Assembly (NCBI GenBank): GCA_002633005.1
Contig: NMRA01000127.1
Coordinates: 628,438-692,437, forward strand
Reading direction: 5' to 3'
Length of the DNA stretch: 64,000 bases
DNA from: Phoronis australis
Taxonomy: Eukaryota > Phoronida > Phoronidae
Every line of letters begins with the position of its first letter. Position 1 is the first letter of the stretch. The notes under the pieces are model-generated. The model saw only the letters and a list, made by a program, of their open reading frames with translations. It was not told the origin of the DNA and made no database searches. Position numbers and translations under genes: made by a program. Below are positions 48,236 through 59,415 of the stretch, piece by piece.

Positions 48236-49685
48236 GTAGGCCTGTCACCATAGAAACGCTGTCAATCATAAGTGGGCTCCTTTCATTTGGGCAACTGTCA
48301 CTGTGGTAACTCCGTTGATCATTGGGGGACCTACTGTTGTATGTGTGATCTGTACAGAGATGCAACGTACAGTGCTAACACTGTCAATCTTTTGTAGGCC
48401 TCACCTACCATCTGTATGTCAATTATTTCGAGGTAGTAATGTCACCATGGCAACAGTGTAAATCAATGGGGTCTGTATACGATTTCTCGTTTGTCAAGGA
48501 TGTTGACATGCTGTGGTAACACCGTCATTTAGTGTTTGGCCTTTGTATGTTCTCAGGGTGTATCAGAAGAGGGATTCTTCTTATGACAGTACATTATGCT
48601 ATTAGTAAATTGATGATACGACATTCTGCCATTGTATTAGTCGACCTTTCGGATTATTGTCACTGAACCATTCTCAAGACAAAATTAATGTTCTTCACAA
48701 TACTCCAATTGGGTTCTGTAGACCAGTCTGCATAGGTACACCATGAAAATGCAAATTGAGGAGAGAGACCAGAAACCACTTGTCTTGAGAATAGTTTAGT
48801 GATAATAAACCAAAACGTCGACTTAGACAATGTCTTTGCTTATTTATGCTCTGATTTTAAAGTTCATGCTCATGGTTTGACCTGAAATAAATGTGAACAT
48901 TCTGCCATTGACTACATATGTATCACAGGAAATGCTTATAACCTAAAAATCAACCGGTGTTTCCTGTTCTGGTTATTAAGGAAACACTTAAAATGATAAC
49001 CAATCATTGGGTTTGTTCTGTACTTGCTTTGATGTCCTCATCCAGGCCCCTCATTCCGTCAATTTTGGAACCAAACATTCTTCTCTGAAAATAATGAAAA
49101 ATCATGCGAAATTCCCCTCATGAGGCCCAAAAATTACCCTCAGGTTATTGAGAAATTCCCCTTAAGGATTAAATCACTTGTAGCTCACACAGGTGACAAT
49201 TTGAAAGAACACAAAAAGCTAGTTTTGACTACTTAAGGCAGACCCTACGAGGATTTGCAGCAGAGCGGGGGGGTTGCTATTGATGGTGGCTGGGGGTTGG
49301 ATTTCCCACTCGCCTCAAAAAATTCCTCTATCAGAAGGCACAGGCACTTTTGCTTCAGGGTGATCGAGGGCCCTGTCTTTCTTGTGTACATACTACTTGA
49401 ACAGGTTATACTCCGTCACACCGTGGGTTGGTTGCATGTGAAAATAGTGCTGCTCAGTCTCCAAATCGGTTTTAATTTGATCTCCTGTATCATGTATCCT
49501 TGTTGTGAATCGGTAGTTGTTTGTAGAATATCGGCTATTAGTAGGAATTGTCCTAATGAATGTTACGTGTAAACTGTTGATAGACTGAAAATCAATTGGA
49601 GTGGGATTGCTTGTTAAGGACATTTTGGAACCATCTTTGATTTCAAAATGGCGATAGTTAATGTGTTACATGAAAATGTTATCAG
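48236..49685. other. Intron between SH3-1 and SH3-2
   Basis: Holds the fold-back element 48636-48828; otherwise nothing was recognised. Confidence 0.6.
48636..48828. mobile_element. Fold-back element
   Basis: Arms 48636-48682 and 48780-48828 are inverted copies sharing AGTCGAC and ATTCTCAAGACAA with a few mismatches. The loop is about 100 bases. No coding sequence. Confidence 0.75.
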
Positions 49686-49799
49686 GTGCTGACTTCACTG
49701 GAGACTGCCACAGCCTTGGCGTTTGGAATTCTGGAAGGACGGGGTAGAGCCAAGTATAACTTCAATGCACAGACTGCAGTGGAACTGCCTCTTAAAAAG
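49686..49799 (+). CDS. SORBS: SORBS exon: start of SH3-2
   Basis: The exon is 114 nt, with acceptor GTTATCAG and donor GTTAGT, phase 0 to 0. It reads VLTSLETATALAFGILEGRG, then RAKYNFNAQTAVELPLKK. RAKYNF is the first strand of SH3-2 and AQTAVELPL its RT loop; here the usual acidic residues are reduced to one Glu, as is also seen in this family. It joins SH3-1 by a short linker, typical of the paired SH3-1/SH3-2 module. Confidence 0.96.
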
Positions 49800-50113
49800 G
49801 TTAGTGTCAACAAGGTGCTTCTTTTATCTCTTCCGTATTATATAAAACGTGGCTATCATGAGTTTCATATACAGTGCCTGCTTGAATAAAACACACGTCA
49901 TTGCTTAATGTCAGTAAGGCTATGAACATCACTGATAGTTGATTTTCAAAACATAAAATTGAGCTGTTGTGAAAACCAGAATACTAAAGTATTTTTCAAA
50001 ACATCTATTGTGGTCCATAGTGAGTATACAAACTTTTAAAAGTCACCCGTGGCATTTTTTCAGTTGGGAAAAATGTTTTGAAAATTATTTTCCATTCTTT
50101 GTCCATTCTTCAG
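49800..50113. other. Short intron within SH3-2
   Basis: 314 bases; nothing was recognised beyond the splice sites. Confidence 0.7.
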
Positions 50114-50276
50114 GGTGAGGAGGTGATCTTACTGCGCCGTGTGGACGATAACTGGTTTGAAGCCAAAGTTGGCACCAGGCAGGGTATTGTACCCGTCTCT
50201 TACATCGATGTGACTCAACAACCTGGTACTCCGCTGGCCACTCCCTCCATCTCCGTCTCGACTACTCCAGCTAGAG
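50114..50276 (+). CDS. SORBS: SORBS exon: rest of SH3-2
   Basis: The exon is 163 nt, with acceptor TTCTTCAG and donor GTGAGT, phase 0 to 1. It reads GEEVILLRRVDDNWFEAKVG, then TRQGIVPVSYIDVTQQPGTP, then LATPSISVSTTPARG. The Trp of DNWFEAK and the VPVSY motif complete SH3-2. A Pro/Thr/Ser linker toward SH3-3 follows. Confidence 0.97.
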
Positions 50277-50700
50277 GTGAGTAGGGCAATGCGTTTCTGT
50301 GTCCATTTTCTAACCAAATCCATGTACCTCTGTTAATATAGAACCAATTATTAGGGTCTCATTAATAGTTGATTTTGTGTGGTTGTTTTAATTATTGTCA
50401 CTGAAAGGTGCTCCTTTGTTAGCATGTGATCACTTGTTCAGTAACTGTTTCACTACAGCCTTATTATTGGCTACTCTGTAATGAATTGAATTTCCAACAT
50501 AAATCTGCACGTTATGGCCGTGTAAGCTAGGGTGAGCTTCTTTTGACTTATTTTCTCTGACTTATTCTATTTTCATCTTATTTAGTATGACGTTTTTCGT
50601 TTTATTATTGGTGTCATCTTCACTATTATTATTACTATTAATTAATGCTGTTGCTATTGCCGTTCTTGCTATTGTTATTATTGTTGTTATTATATTTCAG
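50277..50700. other. Intron with AT-rich simple sequence
   Basis: Degenerate TTATTA/TTGCTATTG repeats (50590-50698) run into the acceptor of the next exon and probably serve as its pyrimidine tract. Confidence 0.7.
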
Positions 50701-51133
50701 GTTCTCCTGTAGGGCCATTGTCACCAGCTCAGTACAATGGACCAACCAGGACACAGTCTACTGACCTTTCACCCAACTACAGAGGTCAGCGACCCGGGAC
50801 TAGGCCCACCTCCCAGCAGTCGCCCAAATACACTGGTGACCGCCTGAGTCCTGTTCAGCAGAACCAGATGATGGATCACCGTGCCAGTCCCGCCCAGTTC
50901 GCCGTCGTCAATGACCGATTTGATGGTGCACGGCAACCGTACTCAGAGACGCAGCCAACAGTGATCAAGACGTCGTCCATGGTAACCCAAAGTGCTCCCA
51001 GGCAGCAATACCAACCACCGCCACCACCAACACAGCATCAACAGTACCAACCGCCACCTCCACAACACCACCAGGGGGCACCAGTGAACAGAATGGGGGA
51101 ACCTCAAGGCAGGCGGGACATGAGGGAGCAGGA
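50701..51133 (+). CDS. SORBS: SORBS Pro/Gln-rich linker exon before SH3-3
   Basis: After acceptor TATATTTCAG the frame continues in phase 1: GSPVGPLSPAQYNGPTRTQS and on through a disordered region with three SPxxY-like repeats (LSPAQYNG, LSPNYRG, QSPKYTG) and two QQYQPPPPP-type runs. The frame stays open to a TGA at 51153-51155, giving a possible C-terminus LPVSVP. To join SH3-3 a phase-2 donor is needed; the nearest is GA|GTTACC at 51133/51134 (giving EQ-D-YRAIYTY), which is a weak match. So the 3' end is uncertain: either this weak donor, an unseen small exon, or a two-SH3 isoform ending at the TGA. Confidence 0.8.
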
Positions 51134-51155
51134 GTTACCTGTGTCAGTACCTTGA

Positions 51156-51906
51156 GCAAGGGACATGTTGCCATTTTCAGATGGATTCGACGCATTTTGC
51201 GCTATCTAGTGTCCATTTTTAGGAAACGGAAAAATACCCGTAGAAACGCATCATTTGCGGTGCATTAGCAAGCGCATTTCAATGCTCCGTGTCTTCCTTA
51301 TGTTACTAGCATTACAAGTTCATACCTCCTTCATGCTTGGCAACAACCACTTATAGAAGAAATTTGCTATTCATGTACTTTTTCCATGATAACTAACTTT
51401 TGGAAAATGAAGGCAGTTGCCTTCTTGAAAATGAAAATACAATTTGCTTTGGAACCTTGCATAAGTGCTGTGATGTTCTCAGTCTGACACTGGTCAGTTG
51501 CTTGCTGTCCTGTGATTGGCTGCTATCCTTTTCCATCTGCACAACTTACCATATGTAGTGAATGATCAGATTCAATGCTTCTTGGTACTTTCTAGGCTTA
51601 ACCTCAAGTATCGGATGAGGATAAAGAGGTCTGAATTTAATTAGGGTTTCTACCACAGAATTCCATTTTCGTTTGTGCCCCTTGCCATTAAAATTCCTGG
51701 TGTATTGCAATCTTTGACCATTGCCTGGGTAAGAATCTCGAACTGGAAAAAATCTGTATATTTTGGAAAAAGTTGAATTCATTTTACAAGAATGGCATTT
51801 GGCAACTAGTAAAGACTCAATCAGGTTTGTTCTAAGCTTATTTTATGAAGTTTGCTATGAAAATGAGACGGAGAGTGTTTTCATGGTGTTTAAAAAATTT
51901 TTCCAG
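51156..51906. other. Intron before SH3-3
   Basis: It begins with the solo array end (51161-51298). The minus-strand frame at 51546-51782 has no support. Confidence 0.55.
51161..51298. repeat. Solo end of the CTCF-array repeat
   Basis: GACATGTT, CAGATGGATTCGAC, CATCATTTGCGGTGCATT and CGCATTTCAATGCTCCGTG align with 46832-46965. It lies six bases past the in-frame TGA of the linker exon. Confidence 0.8.
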
Positions 51907-52075
51907 CTATCGGGCCATCTACACATATATGCCACAAAATGAGGATGAACTAGAGATGAGAGAGGGTGACACTGTCTACGTGATGGAAAAATGCGACGAT
52001 GGTTGGTTTGTTGGTACATCGGCGAGGACGCGACAGTTCGGCACTTTCCCAGGAAACTACGTCGTCCAGTCCTAA
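51907..52075 (+). CDS. SORBS: SORBS terminal exon: SH3-3 and stop
   Basis: After acceptor TTTTTCCAG this exon needs phase 2 (NN|C). It encodes [20 protein letters not shown], then [20 protein letters not shown], then [15 protein letters not shown] and TAA (52073-52075). It is a complete SH3 domain in one exon with the acidic RT loop (NEDELE), DDGWFVGTS and FPGNYV; this is the most conserved SH3 of the SORBS family, which in vertebrates binds Sos, Abl/Cbl or WAVE-type ligands. The protein ends two residues after the domain, as expected for the family. Confidence 0.98.
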
Positions 52076-52106
52076 GGTTTATATTTTGGAAAGGTTTTAT
52101 AGACAA

Positions 52107-52242
52107 GATGCATAGCTATCTAACTCTTTGTGTGTGTGAATTGATACAGACACATAGCTATCAAACTCTTTGTGTGTGAATTGATACAGACGCATAGCTA
52201 TCTAACTCTTTATGTGTGTGAATTGATACAGACACACGCTAT
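52107..52242. repeat. Three-copy minisatellite, 40-42-bp unit
   Basis: Three copies of a unit with CATAGCTATCTAACTCTTTG and TGTGTGAATTGATACAG, plus a partial fourth, start 31 bases after the stop codon. Confidence 0.9.
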
Positions 52243-52294
52243 AAATTTGATACATTTGGTTAATAGATGCAGAATTTTCATGTTTTACCCACGC

Positions 52295-52317
52295 TGCCAT
52301 CTGGTGGTGTGACGTCA
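52295..52317 (-). promoter_or_regulatory. CTCF-like motif beside a CRE palindrome
   Basis: TGCCATCTGGTGG (52295-52307) is, on the minus strand, CCACCAGATGGCA, a full match to the CTCF core. TGACGTCA (52310-52317) follows, a perfect CRE palindrome. Confidence 0.4.
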
Positions 52318-53126
52318 CAACGTGACAAGTAATCTAGTTCACAGAAAACAAGGTGTTTCTGTTCGTTCAAGAGATATCAGACTGTCCATCAAAACACTTC
52401 AGCCTAGTTTGTCACATGAGAAGCATTGCTCAGGAATATCTGTATCTTTCATTCAATTCCATTAACTCACAGCAGCAACCGTTGCAGATCATTTTCTCAC
52501 AAATTGAATGCTTCAGATTAAACTCCTCGTGTGCAACCTAATTTTGTTTCAGAAAGACCGAACGTAATGTTAACAGAAAATTTGATATCTTTTGAGCATG
52601 TTAGTAGTTTACTGTCCCCTGGGATTAGAACTTTGAATAGTGTTGACACCAGTAAAGTTTATGTGCCGCATTGTGATTTTTTGCTGTAACTATGAAAATG
52701 CTGCGCTTTCTCGTGTAAAAGAAGTTCCACTTACCTAGATGTAGTTTGGATGCCAGCTGTGGCTTACTGTCTTCAAATGTGACTCACAGTACATGCCTAA
52801 CGTAATCAATTCCCGTCGGGACAACTGAGCGCGAGCGGAATTACCTGCCGTGTTGATTGAAAGCAAACAGAATTTGCTATCAAAGTACACTGAATGTCGG
52901 GTTGTCACCATCTGCCATGACAGGGAAATGGTTCTCAGTCTAATTGCTTTTGGCTGTACTGTGCTGTCATTGTGGTCCTGGATACATTAATGTAACTGAA
53001 TACTTTTCTTTTTGACAGATTGTTTGGCAATCTTTTCAACTGGTTGAACCTCCTACATTGTCGATTTAAGGCTTCTTCCTACTGAAGACTCAGTTCAATT
53101 TAAAATTTGAAAGAAGAGGCATGGAC

Positions 53127-53132
53127 AATAAA
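53127..53132 (+). terminator. SORBS: Proximal polyadenylation signal
   Basis: AATAAA in GGACAATAAAGCATGG, about 1.05 kb after the stop codon. Another AATAAA is at 53565-53570. Confidence 0.5.
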
Positions 53133-55343
53133 GCATGGATTGTAATGGTTCTTGAGACTTAAACTGTGCTTTGCTGATGAGTACCATCTCGCTAGGGTAA
53201 ACAGATGGTCATTTCTATGAGTACAGAGTTCTGTATACCATCGTGTTTGGGTAACTGAAAATGGACAGTATTGTTGTATTTACGGAGAAGCAAAATCTAC
53301 ATTGCCACAATCTGTCTGAGAGATATTTGCCTTCTGTAGATGAGGCAAAAACCTCTCTGGTTTTACTGTTCTGTTACAAAGTCAACAAATAGTGTGTGGC
53401 AATGCTATGGTGGACATATGACTAAGTATCCATGAGATTGTCCACCGAATGAGAACTCTTGGGTTTTGGTGGCCTGTCTTCACTCTATTGTATTAGTTCA
53501 GGACTGAGGATTCATCTGGGGGTAAATCTTGTCAAAACTTTGCTTCGTATAATTTGTGATAGTTAATAAATTATTTGTCTCTGTGTAATGTGTCATATAT
53601 AATATTCCTCAGTACAAAGCAATTAAATTGTTTTAGTAGACACACATATGTCTCTGTTGCACTTCTGTAGTTTTTTAGGTTGTATTTATTATTTTGAGCA
53701 TGTAATGTGTTTTATAACATGTATAGGTTTTCAGTTGTGGGTAAATGTCAGTTCTACAACATTTACTGGTGATTTATGAATTGCGGCAACATGCTCAAAG
53801 ATACTACAATGGTAGATATGTAGGACTCATTTGTGTCCAGTTTTAAGATAGTGTGATTCGTCTGGTTTTATCTGTAACCACTCACTCCTTGAACCTTGTG
53901 TTTGGATTAGTTTATATTTAGCAATTTGCATTTGTTTGTATGTGTTCGTGAAAACACTGACAGTGAAATCTCAGCAGATTAGGACACGTTGTGGCTGATA
54001 AGTGTAATTTTTTGCATGATAACAAGCCATAAGTAAATGCTTTGGCAGTATCAAGTTTTATGCGATTGTTGCTAGGAGATGTTTTTAGAATTTTTTGGCG
54101 TTCACATTAGTGTTAGAAGCGGGTTAGCCTTTCAAAAATGAAAGTGATCAGTTTCCATTCTTTGTCAGAAATTGGTGAGAGCTTTGAGCCTGGAAATTTT
54201 ATAATGTAGTGGATCTTTGAAATGGGTTACTAGGGAACCGAAGGAAAGATGATCACGTATGTCAACTGCAAATTGAAGATTGCTGAGTTAGCAGGATTTA
54301 GTAAATTTTATGTGGATAGCTACCATGAAAATGGTCATGTTTAGTCAGGCTTTGCAACATGTCTGTTTAAGTACATGAAAGTCGTAAAGATTGTAAATAT
54401 TTTTATTGCTTGGCAACGGCAGTTGGCCATCACAGCAAGGGTTGTTTAATTGCTTGTGTTTTAGTTATTATTCCCCATTATTGTACACTATTTATTTATA
54501 TATATATATTTGTAGCTACTGCGTACACATAGTATCGCCAAACCAATGTCCTTGGTACTATGAGTGAGGGGGATCTTTTTTAAATTGTCGTTTTCAGGTT
54601 TTTGTCAATCAGTGTATCTATATGGGAAGAGGTGATATCTATGTCTCGGTAACCAACCGTGCATTTTGGTAAGAGAATATTGTAAGCAGGCAGGAAGAAT
54701 TGATGCTGTAATCTTTTTAGTTTCTATTCTGTTCCTTGGAAGGGAGATAGATAAATTGAATGGGCTTGTTCAGTTTGTGTAAATTGTGAAAAGCCGCTGA
54801 GGCCTAAGCTATAGTAAGTTGTTTACCCTTGTGCAGCAGACTTTGAAGTTTGTGCAGGATTCGAAATGTTTCATTTATAATCTGACGAAAGGTTTTTCTT
54901 CCCTAACATCAAAATATTTTTGTTACAAAAATGAATGCGTCGGTCAATGAAAATTTGAAAATGAAATGTATCACTCACCTGCTATCTCAGACGTTGGGGA
55001 TGGCTGTGGGGAAAGAAAAAGTGTTTTAAGGACTGACTAGTCTCAAATTTCATAATCTCCATCAAGGTGTAACATGAGTGGTCATTTTATAGCCTTAAAT
55101 CAAAAGAAACCTTCTGCAGGTAGCACACTACATCCATTTTAAATGTGTACACAACCTCATCTATAAGGAGAAAAGACAGGTAGCCTACACAGCACTGTAT
55201 TTGCATGATCGGTCTACAAGTATTCTGTGCACTAATTAATATACTTTTAGATTTAGTGGATTTCAGCCATGTAATTGTTGCACGATTTTGCAGACTTTCT
55301 CTCTATGCTCGCCACTAGTTCTGCAAGGTAGGCTGGGTTTCTT

Positions 55344-55349
55344 AATAAA
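55344..55349 (+). terminator. SORBS: Distal polyadenylation signal with GU-rich element
   Basis: AATAAA is followed within 35 bases by AAGTGTTGTGTTTTTC, a good downstream GU/U-rich element. This is the best candidate for the gene end. Confidence 0.6.
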
Positions 55350-55696
55350 TGGTTGCCTTAATACAGAGACCAAGTGTTGTGTTTTTCTTCTTTTATCCTC
55401 TTAGTAGCTACAGCACCCTTAAACATTGATAATTTCAGTTCTACTTGCATTCATTAAAGGGATATTAATCCCTATTGAAGTTATTTCAACCAATCCTCGT
55501 TCAGTGCACTGCATTTGCATCGTTGGCATCCCTCTTGGCAATAAATAGGCCAAAGCACACTGTGTCACAGAATAACCACGCCGAACCGTTATAAGTCTAA
55601 CGCGTAGGTGGCCACGCCTTTCGCTCATTCAGCGACAGACTTCGTAAGGAGTTCTCAAAGTTGCTTCTAACGTTTTATTTGGGGTATACAGAAAAT

Positions 55697-55870
55697 GTTC
55701 CATCGTTTCGATATTACTCAATATCATCATCGGGCATAAAGCAAGTACACAGGGGCAATTAATACGTACAAAGGCGATAAAAACAATTCAACATCACTCT
55801 GCATACTACAGTATTGGAAACTGCAATCTCTGCTACAAATCCAGTATGAGTAATATCGGAACGTTAAAAT
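55697..55870 (-). mobile_element. Inverted element with hammerhead-like core
   Basis: Minus-strand GAGTAATATCGAAACG (near 55720-55705) recurs on the plus strand as GAGTAATATCGGAACG (near 55849-55864), forming inverted ends. At 55735-55705 (minus) CCGATGA is followed by a stem GATATT/AATATC and GAAAC, close to the hammerhead core CUGAUGA-stem II-GAAA but with C for U in the core. Similar text ends Penelope-like retroelements. Confidence 0.45.
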
Positions 55871-57137
55871 GAAACACAGTCTTGATTTTACAATTTAATC
55901 AGTTACTGACTATTTGGCCAGGAACTGTCGGTAATGACCTCAAATTTGTGAAACATCTCGAAGCTTTCGTAAAATCTTTCCCATCTTCAATGGTTCAATT
56001 CCAAACAATTCAAACCCAATTAACCACTGTGATTTCAAAAAACCCAGCAACCGCTCAAGACAAGCAATTGAACTCGTATACTAATTGGGGAGGGTGAAGG
56101 GTAACAAATACCAGGGGTGTCTTGCTCTGTCATGATGTAAAGATGTTACAGAATTGAATAAATTAGAAATACTTTCAGAGTTAGGTCAACCATTTTTATG
56201 TCACCTTTTAAATGTAGATCCGTGGTTTTCTCCTCTCACTTGGGCAAAAACTTAGAATTAAATGGCCGACACAGACTTGTTCGACTGCGTTCAATAGAAG
56301 GTAACTTTTTCTAAATGGAAATGAACGTAGAATCAAGACACACTAGACATTTTGATGGGCCGTCCAGAAGACGTTACATTCCATTGTTCCATGGATGCAT
56401 TGTCCGAAAAGTTTGCTCACCAGGGAAGCTTGTTTGACGCTTCTTGGTGCGCTGTTCGAATAATATGGCACACGACCATGCAGTTCGGAGCTTGACAGTA
56501 CAACCGCTACTTGAGGCGGTGACATTGCCTAGTTCGAGGGCACAATCAAATCAACTCTCTTCGTGACCATACGCACTTTTGGCTTCCCTCCCTTAATTAA
56601 AAGTAAGCTACTGCCCATGAGCAGTCTATTCGCAAATATTTCGCGCCCAGGAGTATTTTTGGAAAGCGAGATGGGCGTGTTTCCGGAAACTGCGCCTTCA
56701 TACCCCTTTCTTTTGCTGCCTTCACATACAGGGATTTTTCTTACGAGTTCTTTAGGCATAGCCATAATGCCCAATTGCAAACATCCGTAAATAACTTGTC
56801 ACAAAACGCAACAACTGCCAAACACTCGGACGTGAAAGCCGAGGAGGCAAAATTTTTGACACGCCAAAAATTCTAGCGATCTGTCACTGATTGATTGGCG
56901 TAAATAACACGCAAAGGAGCGCAAACCTCTCGCTATGAAGACTCGTAAGAAAAATCCATGTACGTGGAGCGGGCAACAAATATTAGCAGTAAATACTCCC
57001 GTGGGCGTACTTTTTTTTTTTGGGGGGGGCGCTAATTTCTTTCGGAAGCCCCAGTCCCATATGGGTGCCAGATCAACATATCTGGTACGATGGTGTGTGA
57101 ACCCTGAGCCACCTTCCTCTGCGTGATCCTGGAACGT

Positions 57138-57335
57138 CCGGGAAGGTCCGTGCATGAGTTTGTGAAAATGCAAAACTTCAGCCTTTGTCCGTGAAGGACA
57201 GGGTACGAAGATGGCAACATCCAGTGTGGTCCGTGTAGCCAAATGACCCCGCAAATTGGTCCGTGTTCATCCGGGGCTACCCGTTTCACTGCCGTGTATA
57301 GGTGTGGGATGGTCCGTGTAGACGGGTCCGTGTCA
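57138..57335. repeat. Cluster of GGTCCGTG words
   Basis: GGTCCGTG occurs at about 57143, 57226, 57258, 57310 and 57324, with variants near 57186 and 57451, in a GC- and CpG-richer patch. Regulatory element or repeat; unknown. Confidence 0.5.
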
Positions 57336-59258
57336 GTAGTGTGTTGACACCGGCGAGACGGTCGTTGGACGAAAGTCAAAAGGCGCCTAGGTGTGCACTG
57401 ATCTTGATCCAGTGGGATGAAGCACTTTCTGGGCGGGTAGCTGTCGTGTTCATCCGTGTTTATAGGATATTCAATGGGGGTTTTTGTTGAACACAGGCCG
57501 GACGATTGAATGAATGTTGTTTTTGCTTTGTTTAGTTTTTGCAACTGAAATAAGAACGAAGTTGTTTTTCGAATGCGGTCGCCCATAGATAGGAACCAAT
57601 TAGTGGTTCCTAGTCCTTGGAAATTGTTTTTTATTTGGATACTGCACAATCTAACCCAAGCCAGCTGTGTAATCAAAATTATTCAAAATATTCGAACTCC
57701 GCTTTTGCAGCGGTGTCGCTTAGTTTTCTTCACCCTAAATCTTTTAAATTCATTTCACACTTCACTGTATGAAATAATTCCAGTCTGTGCAGGTCATATG
57801 TCATATATTTGCCGTTGTCAGGAGTTGATTTCGTTGTGTCTTTATTAATTTATTTTATTTAAGTAAGTTTGTCATTTGTCACACCACAGGACTTTCTTAG
57901 AATTGTTTTCATTTTAATGTTAAAACACGCGTGACCCTGACGTTGACGACCAGTGCCAATGGACTAAATTAAGATGCTGCTGGACATCAGAATTTGCAAA
58001 GGTATGGTGCCATGCACCTATAAAATCCTACAAGTTGCCGTTTTCAATTACAGCTTTGTTTGATTAAAAACGAATGACAGTGTTACTTTTCATATAAAAA
58101 TTTAATCAGGGATCAGGGTCTTATCTCCAAAGTCAGACTCGACTCAGACCTAGACGCAAAACTTGGTAACTAACCACGTCGCATTTTTTAAGACTAAATT
58201 ATTTTGTACTGAACTTTACTCAAAGCGTGTTACAATTTGATCAATTTTATGTTCGCGTTTCGAGTACATAGATTAGAATTTGGGCCCAGAACATGGTTTA
58301 TATCGGATTTAAATCTTCATTGTAATTATCATGATCACAGCTTCTAGAAAATGTAATCCTTTGTGGGGTTTATTGCACCAGTCAAAAGTCATTGTTATGT
58401 TATCAACTTACATCTGTTTTTGAGACACTTCTGTAAATATTCACTTACCGCATATATTGTGAAACTTTTTCAGTTATGGGTTGCCAAGATTTTACTAAAG
58501 GAAGTCATTATCATAATAATAAAATAACTTATTCTTGACTTTTAACATTTTATTTAATTTGGAAATTTTACGTCTGAACTGATTCAGAATATGTTCAGCT
58601 CGTCAGACGCCCTATGATTTGCTTACGCCAGTTTAGTGCATACGAACGAGCATGGCAATCGAAGGATTTCACTAAAAAAATTAATTCAGCTCTGTGTATA
58701 TTTGCGTTTTCTACTAACAAGTTCACAGGGAATTCCATTGTCATTCAAATGCTGCAGCCATTTTTATGGTGCACCAATGAGCTGTAAACCCTCATTTGGC
58801 CGTCAAGGAAACTAACTTGTGACTTACAGCGCTTACCGCAAAAATGGTTTCTACAAAAGAATTCAAAGGTAAGATAATCTGTGATACCGTGCTCGGCGCA
58901 TAAAATGACACGCCTGTTCTCGAGCAATAACGAACTGGCAGCTCTTCCGAAGAATAGTGTCCGATCTCTAAATATGGAGCAAGTTGAGACCAGTTTCATA
59001 ACGCTAAGTGGTCTAAATCAGACATTGTTTTTTAAGAATAGTGTCAGTGTCCTCCTGAAAGAGCATCTCCTTCCATTGAGGATGCATGTTGGCTCAATCG
59101 GATCACGTTTCGTAAGAACATACCGGTACCTTTAAGTAGACCCAAATGATAATTTACGACCTTCTTTTGTTCGTTCTACGAAAACCATCATAATCAATAT
59201 ATTGCACTCACAATGTGATATGCCCATTTTAACTGGTATCTAAAACAGTCTCCAGTTT

Positions 59259-59415
59259 CAGTGGCGGATTTAGAGGCTGGCCAAGGGGGCCATGGCCCCC
59301 CTAAAATTCTCCCAGTTTACATTTGTCAGATGGGGGGTGCGAATGTCTGACGGGCAAAATCCTGGCTAATACTCTGTCATGGCCCCCCTAACTCAAAATC
59401 CTGGATCCGCCCCTG
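59259..59415. mobile_element. CAG-ended MITE with 5-bp target duplication
   Basis: Ends CAGTGGCGGATTTAG and CTGGATCCGCCCCTG are inverted repeats; AGTTT flanks both sides (59254-59258 and 59416-59420). Internal GGCCATGGCCCCCCTAA appears twice. The CAG termini resemble hAT-type or related cut-and-paste elements. Confidence 0.8.

Larger units (their letters stand above)
52076..55370 (+). other. SORBS: Probable SORBS 3' UTR
   Basis: AT-rich, no coding sequence, with AATAAA signals at 53127, 53565 and 55344. A 42-base minisatellite and a CTCF-like/CRE pair lie near its start. Length of the UTR is inferred from the signals. Confidence 0.55.

Noticed and set aside
56799-57676. Minus-strand frames of 151 and 214 codons
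   Set aside because: Overlap each other and cover the GGTCCGTG cluster; no domain and low-complexity-like residues. An unknown repeat or regulatory patch is more likely than a gene.
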